Origin: Vermiphilus sp. | GTDB taxonomy: Bacteria; Ratteibacteria; UBA8468; B48-G9; JAFGKM01 | NCBI GenBank assembly: GCA_020722825.1 | Contig: DYKC01000017.1 | Span: 1 to 15,745 of the forward strand | Length of the DNA: 15,745 nt | Reading direction: 5' to 3' | Shown here: positions 1 through 6,721 of the stretch, piece by piece | Layout of the letters: every line of letters begins with the position of its first letter | How positions within the stretch are numbered: position 1 is the first letter of the stretch | Made by a program: the position numbers and the translations under genes | Notes under the pieces: generated by a model | Told to the model about the DNA's origin: nothing | The model's database searches: none | The model's input: only the letters and a program-made list of their open reading frames with translations

Positions 1-75
1 TTTAGGAAAAGATTAGTTAAAACCGATAGGGATATCTTACAAAAGAAATCTTTTTCCAGAAGAAATTGGACTTGA
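1..75 (+). CDS. possible C-terminal tail of an upstream gene (partial)
   Basis: The first 24 codons of forward frame 1 are open and end in TGA at 73-75; the other two forward frames hit a stop almost at once. The predicted tail is basic and ends in Arg-Arg-Asn-Trp-Thr. Such a short open stretch can occur by chance, and no family can be recognised from it. It is listed only because the window may cut through a gene here. The sequence to the left would settle it. Confidence 0.18.
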   Translation, partial: FRKRLVKTDRDILQKKSFSRRNWT

Positions 76-100
76 CCTCAAGTAAGACTTTCTAACTTTT

Positions 101-129
101 TTGGAGCTAATACATCACTATGGTAGAAT
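101..129 (+). promoter_or_regulatory. sigma70-type promoter for the aminotransferase operon
   Basis: A -35-like TTGGAG (101-106) and a -10 TAGAAT (124-129) are separated by exactly 17 bp. The -10 is preceded by TGG, giving an extended -10 (TGnTAGAAT). Transcription would start near 136, leaving a leader of only about 11 nt before ATG 147 or 20 nt before the in-frame ATG 156. Inferred from consensus only. Confidence 0.55.
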
Positions 130-146
130 AAAAGGCAAAAAATGGG

Positions 147-1301
147 ATGTTGCATATGATAGCGGAGAAGATACGGCAGATGAAACCCTCTGCCACGCTT
201 GAGATAAACAAGAAGGCGAAAGAAATGAAGGCAAAGGGGATTGACGTTGTCAATCTTTCTGTTGGTGAACCGGATTTTGACACACCAGACCCGATAAAGG
301 AATTTGCAATAAAGGCTATACACGATGGTTTTACCAAGTACACGGAAGCCAGCGGTATCCTTGAACTCAGAAGGGCGATATGCGAGAAACTTGAAAGAGA
401 AAATGGACTTTCTTATGCTCCTGAACAGATTGTGGTGTCAAACGGTGCCAAACATTCAATCTATAACCTGCTTCTTGCGGTCATTGAGCCTGGTGATGAG
501 GTAATAATCCCAGCTCCCTACTGGGTAAGTTTTCCCGAGATGGTCAGGATTGCAGGCGGGGTTCCCGTTTTTTGCCGATGGAACGAAAGATTTAAGATAG
601 ATATGGAGCATCTCCGGAGTTTAATAACCAGAAGGACAAAAGCACTTATATTGAACAGTCCTTCAAATCCTACAGGGGTTGTGTATGATAAAGAGGAGAT
701 AGATGCGGTCGCTGAGATTCTACTGAAGAATAACATCCTCTGTATATCAGACGAGGTATACGAGAAAATTATATACGAAGGTAGGCAGCATATAAGCATA
801 GCATCTCATTCTCCAGAGATGAAGAAGATGACGGTGGTTGTCAATGCTGCCTCAAAGACGTTTTCAATGACAGGCTGGAGGATAGGATATATTGCGGCAG
901 AGAAAGAAATTGCAAAAGCAGTCGGTAAGGTCCAGGGGCAAACCACCTCTGCTCCATGTTCCATATCACAGAAGGCGGCTTATTTTGCAATAAAAGAAGG
1001 TGAGAAACTCTATTCAGGGATGATAAAAGAGTTTTACAACAGGAGAAATTTTCTGATAAAGAACCTCCCCTCTGATTTCGTTTATCCTGTGCCGATGGGT
1101 GCCTTTTACCTTTTTGTGAACTACAAGGATATGGATTCGGTGGTTCTTGGAAAACGACTTCTTGAAGAGAAGTTCCTTGCTACAGTGCCGGGCGCTGATT
1201 TCGGAGCGGACAGGTTTATCAGGATTTCTTATGCTACCAGCATGGATAATCTTGAAAAAACAGTGGCAAGACTGAAAGAGTTTGTGGAGGAAAACAGATG
1301 A
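147..1301 (+). CDS. aspB: pyridoxal-phosphate aspartate aminotransferase (class I, subgroup Ib type)
   Basis: A fold-type I PLP aminotransferase of 384 residues, cytosolic, expected to interconvert aspartate/2-oxoglutarate and oxaloacetate/glutamate. Visible landmarks are the N-terminal KPSATLEI block (13-20), SVGEPDFDTP (38-47), the APYWVSFPEM segment (123-132) typical of subgroup Ib enzymes, NPTG (174-177), SDEVYE (201-206; Asp202 and Tyr205 contact PLP), and SKTFSMTGWRIGY (236-248) with Schiff-base Lys237 and phosphate-binding Arg245. Near the C-terminus is RISYATS (359-365), whose Arg359 should bind the substrate alpha-carboxylate. Length and motif order are normal. The start is uncertain: ATG 147 has no good Shine-Dalgarno, and ATG 156, three codons in, is preceded by GGGATG and suits the short leader. 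It overlaps the next gene by 4 nt (ATGA). Exact amino-acid specificity (Asp, prephenate, Ala) cannot be read from sequence alone. Confidence 0.93.
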   Translation: MLHMIAEKIRQMKPSATLEINKKAKEMKAKGIDVVNLSVGEPDFDTPDPIKEFAIKAIHDGFTKYTEASGILELRRAICEKLERENGLSYAPEQIVVSNGAKHSIYNLLLAVIEPGDEVIIPAPYWVSFPEMVRIAGGVPVFCRWNERFKIDMEHLRSLITRRTKALILNSPSNPTGVVYDKEEIDAVAEILLKNNILCISDEVYEKIIYEGRQHISIASHSPEMKKMTVVVNAASKTFSMTGWRIGYIAAEKEIAKAVGKVQGQTTSAPCSISQKAAYFAIKEGEKLYSGMIKEFYNRRNFLIKNLPSDFVYPVPMGAFYLFVNYKDMDSVVLGKRLLEEKFLATVPGADFGADRFIRISYATSMDNLEKTVARLKEFVEENR

Positions 1302-2116
1302 AAAAAATCGTCGGGTGTCTGGCTATAGGTATCTTATTTGCTGGTGTTGTTCGCGGGCAGGAGATTCAGTACAGTTTTTCAAAGGAAAGGCCTCTTAAAT
1401 ACAGTTTCAGCATAGATGGAGATGTTTCCTATCAGTATGAAGGTATACCTGGACAGGACTTCAAGGTTCTTTCAAATGGAAGTTTTACCCTTGAGACCAT
1501 TGAGGATAAGGGAAACTTTTACAGTGTCCGGTTGACGCCGACAAGGACACTGGTAAAACTCAACGATGCGGTGCTTGAAGATATTACTCAACAGGATACA
1601 GCCAGATCGCAGATAATTTCAACTGCTGTTATAGAAATAGGCAAAAATGGTGAAATCATAAGGACGGAGGAAATTAGCCCTGGTATCCTGAACCTTTCGC
1701 AAATGTTGATGGTAGTGCCTGTCTTCCCTGAAAAACTTTCGTTGCCGTGGAAACAAACCGTACCTGCTTTCAGTTTACCCGGTGTTCCAATGTGTAATCT
1801 TAAATTTACCTATCAGTACATTTCTGGAAAGGAAGACATTTCTAAAATAAAACTGTTTTCAAATCAGAGAATAAGAGAAAAACGGAAGGATGGAGATGTT
1901 GACATTCAGTTTACAGGTTTGAATTCTTCAAAAGGTGAGTTTCTTTTTGACAGGGGTAGAGGGGAGATTAAAAGTTTTGAAGGGACTGTTGAACTGATAC
2001 TCAAGACAGTTTTTCAAGTGCCTCCAGGTCCTGAACAGAAAGTACCCAAACAGCAGAGCCTTCCACTGACAATGAGGATCAAACTCAATATTAACCTTTC
2101 TGCAACAGACAGGTAA
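1298..2116 (+). CDS. exported beta-rich protein of unknown function
   Basis: A 272-residue protein that begins with a clean signal peptide: MKK, a hydrophobic core at about 4-18, and Val-Arg-Gly before a likely signal peptidase I cut after Gly20. There is no lipobox at the expected place (Cys7 is too early). The mature part is rich in alternating hydrophobic and polar residues, suggesting beta sheet. Two similar-looking halves centre on LKYSFSIDGDVSYQY (33-47) and LKFTYQYISG (168-177), each followed by a phenylalanine/glycine-rich stretch. A PVFPEKLSLPWKQ segment (141-153) resembles the linker seen in some DUF6263-like exported proteins, but that match is from memory and weak. The start ATG overlaps the aminotransferase stop (ATGA), so translation is coupled. 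Probably periplasmic or outer-surface; no catalytic residues are evident and no function is proposed. Confidence 0.85.
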   Translation: MKKIVGCLAIGILFAGVVRGQEIQYSFSKERPLKYSFSIDGDVSYQYEGIPGQDFKVLSNGSFTLETIEDKGNFYSVRLTPTRTLVKLNDAVLEDITQQDTARSQIISTAVIEIGKNGEIIRTEEISPGILNLSQMLMVVPVFPEKLSLPWKQTVPAFSLPGVPMCNLKFTYQYISGKEDISKIKLFSNQRIREKRKDGDVDIQFTGLNSSKGEFLFDRGRGEIKSFEGTVELILKTVFQVPPGPEQKVPKQQSLPLTMRIKLNINLSATDR

Positions 2117-2134
2117 CAATCTCAAACGACCTTA

Positions 2135-2161
2135 AGGTGAGGAAAACTCGCCTGTTTTTTT
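2135..2161 (+). terminator. intrinsic terminator of the aminotransferase operon
   Basis: A 7-bp stem (AGGTGAG 2135-2141 with CTCGCCT 2147-2153, one T-G wobble) and a GAAAA loop are followed by G and seven T. It lies 18 bp after the stop of the exported-protein gene. On the minus strand the same hairpin has no proper T run, so it would terminate pckG poorly. Confidence 0.82.
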
Positions 2162-2190
2162 ACATCATCACTTCGGTTTTTTCTTTTCCA

Positions 2191-4080
2191 TTATTCGGAT
2201 ACAGGGAAGAGTTCAGGAGATATGTAATCGCCGTGTTTCTCTTTTGCTTTTATCAGCCGTTCTTCCTGTTTTTCAAGCATTTCAAAGACCTCTGATGGAG
2301 TGTCAGCAACCTCTTTTTTCCAAAATTCCTTCACCCTTTTCATTTTTAACAGGTTTTCAGGTACCCTGATTGTAAATTGTTTTATATAGTCTTCCAGTTT
2401 ATACTCTTTTTGCAGAACCTGTTTGAAGAGTTTCTGCAGGTCTGCATAGAGTGGAATTGAACCGGTCGGTGTTTCTCTCACCCGGACATCTTTGTGTACC
2501 CTCATTTCCATCCATTTTACCCATATGTGTTTGTCGCGTCTGTCGTTAAAGAAATCTCCTGTTTTGAGGTCTTTCAGAAAATAGTTGACACTGAATACAA
2601 CCGGCTTTTCTTCAAGTTTTTTCCCGAATGCAAGGTAGTTCTTAATGTAGTCTCCCAGGGGTATGGAAATGAAGTCCTGTATGCTCATCACATTTATTTC
2701 ATACTTTCCTTCTGTCTCAATTGTTGCAAAGGTTGTCTCAGTTTCAAGAGCCGCACCGTAACATATTATGCCATGCTCCCAGGAGAATGACTGCTGCACA
2801 GGAACGTATGCCTTATAATCTCGTCCCCCGTACATAATACCTGCCAGTTTTACCCCTGCAGGATTGTCAAGTTCACTGTCACAGTTTGGGATTGCTTTCA
2901 AGGAAACGGTATAACGTGCATTTTTATGGGCGGGAAGAATTATCCCTCCGTTTTCATCAGTCTTACCTTCGTACCAGTCTCCCGAATAGTTCTTGCCTTC
3001 TTTTGGGATTGGACATTCCATGCCGAGCCACCATACTCTGGCATCCTTTACCAGAACATTGGAAAAGATGATTTCTCCTGGCTCATTAAGGGTTTTATAT
3101 ATCAGGGGGTCGTCTTTGGAGTTAATATTCTGTATTATTCCGAATATGCCTGACTCCACGTTCACAGCACGGCACACTCCGTCAATATTCCTTACATAGG
3201 CAAGGTCGTCTGAAACAATTGTTTCTCCAGATAGCATAGCAGTTGAGGTTTTACCACAGGCGCTCGGGAACGCTCCGGCAAGGTATGTTTTTCTGTTGCC
3301 AGGTCCTTTTATTCCAACGATCATAAAGTGTTCGGCAAGCCAGGAGTTTTTATTGGCTTCCCGTATGGCAAGCCTCAGCGCAAGTTTTTTGAACCCTATT
3401 GAGTTGCCGGCATACTGATTGTTGACGCTGTAAACTACATTGGTAGTATAGTCTATGTAGATTCTCTTTTTATCATAATTAACACTGACCATATTCTCGT
3501 CCAGGGTTCCCGCGGAATGGAGCGTTTTAAATATCATTGAATCATGGTTAAGACCAACAAAGGTTTCATATCCTTTTCTATAGAGAAGGTCTACTGAGTG
3601 GGCAACATACCAGGAATCCGTACATTCCATACAGGGTATTGTAAATATGGAACCGGTAGGTCCAAGGGTGAGAAACCTGACAATCATTGTTTTGCCCTGC
3701 ATTGAATTTTTCAAAAGTGACAGTATCTCCTTTAGTCCCTTTTCTCTTTCAACCTGGTTAAGGTTCGGGCTTAATGATTCGCCATGTGGGACGAGGAATT
3801 TCGTTACTTCCCTGTCTCTCCCTTGGTCATTGATTCCATCAAGGTGGAACGTGTGTCCCGGGATTTCAAGGGCTGCTGATTCTTCCCCGGAAACTATTGC
3901 CATGTTTTTTATGTGGGCTATTTCATCTGGCGTGTCGCTACAGATGAATATCTCAGATGGATTGCAAATCCTTACTGCTTCTGCAATAAACTGATGCACA
4001 CTGACATTTTTTATTTTTTCCAGTTTCCTGAAATCCTGTTCACTGATTTTGTTGCTGATGTCTCTGATAGACTGAAGCAC
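2191..4080 (-). CDS. pckG: phosphoenolpyruvate carboxykinase (GTP), archaeal-like type
   Basis: This 629-residue enzyme converts oxaloacetate plus GTP to PEP, CO2 and GDP, the entry to gluconeogenesis, or runs in reverse anaplerotically. Key motifs are the kinase-1 P-loop FPSACGKTSTAM (271-282) with the family's reactive Cys275 and Lys277, the kinase-2-like VSDDLAY (289-295) with metal-binding aspartates, DREVTKFLVP (89-98) near the substrate arginine, FSNVLVKD (339-346), YGGRDY (417-422) and FSWEHG (432-437). The cysteine-containing P-loop marks the GTP-dependent family rather than the ATP-dependent PckA. Segments such as GPTGSIFTIP (140-149) and the C-terminal RVPENLL...KEKHGDYISP recall Thermococcales Pck more than animal or actinobacterial enzymes (judged from memory). 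The start is GTG, chosen because GGGAGGT (4086-4092) sits six bases upstream. The gene follows ftsW and has its own promoter. Confidence 0.95.
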   Translation of the reverse strand: MLQSIRDISNKISEQDFRKLEKIKNVSVHQFIAEAVRICNPSEIFICSDTPDEIAHIKNMAIVSGEESAALEIPGHTFHLDGINDQGRDREVTKFLVPHGESLSPNLNQVEREKGLKEILSLLKNSMQGKTMIVRFLTLGPTGSIFTIPCMECTDSWYVAHSVDLLYRKGYETFVGLNHDSMIFKTLHSAGTLDENMVSVNYDKKRIYIDYTTNVVYSVNNQYAGNSIGFKKLALRLAIREANKNSWLAEHFMIVGIKGPGNRKTYLAGAFPSACGKTSTAMLSGETIVSDDLAYVRNIDGVCRAVNVESGIFGIIQNINSKDDPLIYKTLNEPGEIIFSNVLVKDARVWWLGMECPIPKEGKNYSGDWYEGKTDENGGIILPAHKNARYTVSLKAIPNCDSELDNPAGVKLAGIMYGGRDYKAYVPVQQSFSWEHGIICYGAALETETTFATIETEGKYEINVMSIQDFISIPLGDYIKNYLAFGKKLEEKPVVFSVNYFLKDLKTGDFFNDRRDKHIWVKWMEMRVHKDVRVRETPTGSIPLYADLQKLFKQVLQKEYKLEDYIKQFTIRVPENLLKMKRVKEFWKKEVADTPSEVFEMLEKQEERLIKAKEKHGDYISPELFPVSE

Positions 4081-4085
4081 TCTAT

Positions 4086-4092
4086 ACCTCCC
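4086..4092 (-). promoter_or_regulatory. strong Shine-Dalgarno fixing the GTG start of pckG
   Basis: The minus strand reads GGGAGGT followed by five bases and GTG. The near-perfect anti-16S match at normal spacing supports the non-ATG start. Confidence 0.85.
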
Positions 4093-4143
4093 GGTTTTAT
4101 TATGAGAGAATAGTCCGCACCGAATGAATAGTAAAAAGATTTG

Positions 4144-4157
4144 GTTATCATAATAAC
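4144..4157 (-). repeat. small palindrome over the pckG -10 region
   Basis: GTTAT (4144-4148) and ATAAC (4153-4157) form a perfect 5-bp inverted repeat with a 4-nt centre. It covers the -10 hexamer and the expected transcription start of pckG, where a repressor could act. It is short and AT-rich, so it may be chance. Confidence 0.35.
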
Positions 4158-4178
4158 ATTAAAAGAAATGACCGTCAA
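4150..4178 (-). promoter_or_regulatory. sigma70-type promoter of pckG
   Basis: On the minus strand TTGACG (4178-4173) is followed by a 17-bp spacer and TATTAT (4155-4150). Transcription would start near 4143, giving a leader of about 63 nt. The -35 box begins 4 bp after the ftsW stop, so pckG can be expressed independently of the dcw genes. No terminator lies between, so read-through from ftsW is also possible. Confidence 0.7.
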
Positions 4179-4181
4179 AAA

Positions 4182-5300
4182 TCAGATTTTTATCAGGTCA
4201 TCAAAGTCATCAAGAGATTCTTCAAAACATACCTGTCTGGCAATGTTGAGCAGTACTCCCAGTGCAAGGACATTTATGAGGAATGAAGAACCCCCTACAC
4301 TGAAGAAGGGAAGGGTGGTGCCCTTTGCCGGAATGATATTCAAGACAACGCTGGCATGCAGCAAAAACTGAAATCCGAAAAGACCGCCGATACCTGCAGT
4401 AAGAAATTTTATATAGTTATCAGAGGTGAGCGTGGAAATCGTAAGGGATGAAAAAACTATAAGTGCGAACAGTGCAAGAACGCAGGATGTTCCTATGAAC
4501 CCCATCTCCTCTCCCACAACTGCATATATGTAGTCTTTGTGTGCCTCAGGAAGAAATTTCAGTTTTCTATCTCCTGAACCCAGTCCCTTGCCTTTAATAC
4601 CGCCTGAGCCAATCGCAATCAGAGACTGCAGTGTCTGGTATCCTGTGCCCTGTATGTCAGCCGAGGGATTCAGGTAGGTCTTGATTCGCTGGATTCTGTA
4701 AGGGAACATTAAAATTAATCCCACGAAAATTAGAATACCTGTAAGTGTAAAAATCCCTATGTGTTTTATCTTTGCACCCCCAAGAAATATCAACAGGAGG
4801 AATGTAAAAAAAATTACTACGAAGGTTCCTATATCTTTCTGCATCTGGAGAATACCGGTGATAAGCGCCAGAAACAGTATAGGTACGATAAGTGTTTTCA
4901 GGTTCGTTATTTCTGTCTTTTTTTTACTGAGGTAGTCTGCCAGGTAGATAATAAACGTGAATTTTACCAGTTCAGCCGGTTGAAAACTCAGGGGACCCAG
5001 TCTAATCCATCTGAGACTACCAAAAAATTTTGGTAAAGGCAAAATGATGATAGATAAAACAAACAGCAGAAAACTGTATTTTTCAAGATGCCTTATTTTC
5101 GTTTTGTTGAGCAGATATACTCCGATTCCTCCGAGAGCCAGCCATATCAGGTGTTTTTCAAAGTAATAGACAGGATTGCCTGTTATTGTAATGCCGTAGA
5201 TTGAACTTGCACTCAAAACGAAAACACTGCCCAGAATAATCAGCGCAGCTCCGGGCAGCCATATCCTAAGATAAAGACCATACCGCTTCCTTGAAGACAT
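4182..5300 (-). CDS. ftsW: FtsW, septal SEDS peptidoglycan glycosyltransferase
   Basis: A polytopic SEDS-family membrane protein (372 residues, about ten hydrophobic helices) that polymerises lipid II at the division site together with FtsI. Visible SEDS motifs, numbered from the chosen start, are GSLRWI (94-99), QPAEL (107-111), KDIGT (155-159), the AIGSGGIKGKGLG loop (229-241), EAHKDYIYAVVGEEMG (252-267) with the probable catalytic Asp256, and PAKGTTLPFFSVGGSS (324-339). A longer open frame reaches back to 5333, but ATG 5300 is preferred: AAGGAG (5313-5308) lies seven bases upstream and the longer version would overlap murD by 68 nt. With this start the overlap is 35 nt. RodA is the alternative family member, but the place in the dcw cluster argues for FtsW. 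The cytoplasmic tail is short and acidic. Confidence 0.95.
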   Translation of the reverse strand: MSSRKRYGLYLRIWLPGAALIILGSVFVLSASSIYGITITGNPVYYFEKHLIWLALGGIGVYLLNKTKIRHLEKYSFLLFVLSIIILPLPKFFGSLRWIRLGPLSFQPAELVKFTFIIYLADYLSKKKTEITNLKTLIVPILFLALITGILQMQKDIGTFVVIFFTFLLLIFLGGAKIKHIGIFTLTGILIFVGLILMFPYRIQRIKTYLNPSADIQGTGYQTLQSLIAIGSGGIKGKGLGSGDRKLKFLPEAHKDYIYAVVGEEMGFIGTSCVLALFALIVFSSLTISTLTSDNYIKFLTAGIGGLFGFQFLLHASVVLNIIPAKGTTLPFFSVGGSSFLINVLALGVLLNIARQVCFEESLDDFDDLIKI

Positions 5301-6630
5301 TTCCTCGCTCCTTGTAGTCCCTGAACATATCAAATGAAGAGCAGCCAGGAGAAAACAGGACTATATCTCCATCCCTTGCATTATCAATTCCGGTTTTTAC
5401 ACCTTCTTTCAGAGTATTGACAGTTTTATACGGTATCCCTGTATTTTTGAATTCATCTTCAAGTATCTTTCTTGTCTCCCCAAGCAAAATTATCATCTTC
5501 ACCCTGTTTTTCAGGTGCGGGATGATACTGGAAAAAGATGACCCCTTGTTTTTTCCTCCCATAATAAGTATGACTTTGCTGTTCCTTTTTATGCTCTCAA
5601 GGGCGTTTATTACCGAGTGTGGGTTTGTGGATTTTGAGTCGTTGATAAACGTAACCCCGTTTATAGTAGTGACTTTTTCAAGACGATGGGGCAGGGGGAG
5701 GAACCCTGTCAGAGTTTTTTCTATAACTTTTTTGTCAGTTATACTGCAGAGCAGGCCTATCAGTACCGATGCCATTATATTTTCTTTGTTTCCTTTGCCC
5801 CACAGTTTTGTTCCTGATATATCTATTATTTCTTCCCTCCTACCCGAAATATTGGAAATAATTATGTTATCTTTTATGTAAACACCTTTTTCTCCTATCT
5901 CCCCGTGACTGAAAAAGAACTTCTTATGTTTTATTGTTCCGGCTATCTCTCTGCAATAAGCATCATCATAGTTTAATACCGCAAGGTCATTTCCTTTCTG
6001 GTTGACAAAAAGGTGCTTCTTTGCCGCAACGTACTCTTTCATTGAAGGATGTCTGTCAAAATGGTCTTCCGCTATGTTCATAAGACAGCCAATGAAGGGT
6101 CTGAAGCTTACTGTTTTTTCCATCTGGAAACTGCTAACTTCCAGGATTATCCAGGTATCCGGACCGATTTTGTCAACCTCTCCAATGAAGGTGTTGCCTA
6201 TATTGCCGCATACCACACAGGACAGACCTGCATTTTGAAAGAGAGAGCCTGTCAGAGATGTGGTTGTTGTCTTTCCGTTGGTGCCTGTGATTGCGATGAT
6301 TTTTCTACTTTTTGAAAAAGAAAAAGCCAGTTCAATTTCGCTGATGAGGGGAATTTTTTTTGCAAGTGCATATTTTACAGGTAAGGATGTATCGGGAATG
6401 CCGGGACTGACGATGAGAAGTTCTGCGCCTTCAAGAAACCTTTCAGTGTGTCCGCCGACTTCTGTCTTTATACCCCGTTCTTTCAACAGAAGGGCGTTTT
6501 TGTTGATGCTGTCGCTTACTGCATCTTCGGTAGCGAATACACGGGCACCTCTGCCTGCAAGAAATAAGGAGGTGTCAACACCTGTTTTTCCAAGGCCAAC
6601 AACCACAACTTTTTTGTTTTTTATATCCAT
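5266..6630 (-). CDS. murD: UDP-N-acetylmuramoyl-L-alanine--D-glutamate ligase
   Basis: Cytoplasmic Mur ligase (454 residues) that adds D-Glu to UDP-MurNAc-L-Ala using ATP. Three domains are visible: an N-terminal Rossmann-like UDP-binding part with GLGKTG (12-17); a central ATPase with TGTNGKTTT (115-123, Lys120), EVSSFQ (164-169), NIAEDHFDRH (185-194) and the probable carbamylated Lys204; and a C-terminal domain with PHRLE (314-318), NDSKSTN (330-336) and SPGCSSFDMF (427-436). All are the usual Mur-ligase signatures. The frame extends six codons further to ATG 6648, but that ATG lies inside an 18-bp repeat and has no Shine-Dalgarno. ATG 6630, giving MDIKNKKVVVVG, matches the usual MurD N-terminus. 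The 3' end overlaps ftsW. A 91-bp gap separates it from mraY, the only real gap inside the cluster. Confidence 0.95.
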   Translation of the reverse strand: MDIKNKKVVVVGLGKTGVDTSLFLAGRGARVFATEDAVSDSINKNALLLKERGIKTEVGGHTERFLEGAELLIVSPGIPDTSLPVKYALAKKIPLISEIELAFSFSKSRKIIAITGTNGKTTTTSLTGSLFQNAGLSCVVCGNIGNTFIGEVDKIGPDTWIILEVSSFQMEKTVSFRPFIGCLMNIAEDHFDRHPSMKEYVAAKKHLFVNQKGNDLAVLNYDDAYCREIAGTIKHKKFFFSHGEIGEKGVYIKDNIIISNISGRREEIIDISGTKLWGKGNKENIMASVLIGLLCSITDKKVIEKTLTGFLPLPHRLEKVTTINGVTFINDSKSTNPHSVINALESIKRNSKVILIMGGKNKGSSFSSIIPHLKNRVKMIILLGETRKILEDEFKNTGIPYKTVNTLKEGVKTGIDNARDGDIVLFSPGCSSFDMFRDYKERGNVFKEAVWSLS

Positions 6631-6642
6631 TTTTCTTCTTTT

Positions 6643-6695
6643 CCCCATTTGAAAAAGGGGAGCACTCCCAAACTTCTCCCCATTTGAAAAAGGGG
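6643..6695. repeat. two copies of an 18-bp CCCC...GGGG repeat between mraY and murD
   Basis: The same 18 bases occur at 6643-6660 and 6678-6695, 35 bp apart. The unit starts with CCCC, has ATTTGAAAAA in the middle and ends in GGGG, so each copy can form a small imperfect hairpin. The copies are enclosed partly by CTCCCA (6665-6670) and TGGGAG (6709-6714), which can pair across copy 2. The form resembles dispersed palindromic intergenic repeats, but genome-wide copy number cannot be seen here. Confidence 0.8.
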
Positions 6696-6721
6696 GAACT
6701 GCGGAGAATGGGAGAGTTTTT

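Noticed and set aside
72..100. Promoter using TTGACC at 72-77
   Set aside because: No acceptable -10 box lies 16-18 bp downstream; the pair at 101-129 is much better.
3647..3994. Open plus-strand frame of 115 codons opposite pckG
   Set aside because: It lies entirely antisense to a gene with full family motifs, has no Shine-Dalgarno and shows no recognisable domain; a shadow of the real gene.
5417..5881. Open plus-strand frame of 154 codons opposite murD
   Set aside because: The sequence is the complement of conserved MurD motifs and has low-complexity hydrophobic content typical of antisense shadows.
6643..6695. Possible CRISPR remnant
   Set aside because: Only two 18-bp units with one 17-bp spacer, palindromic in form, and no cas genes; fits a dispersed intergenic repeat better.
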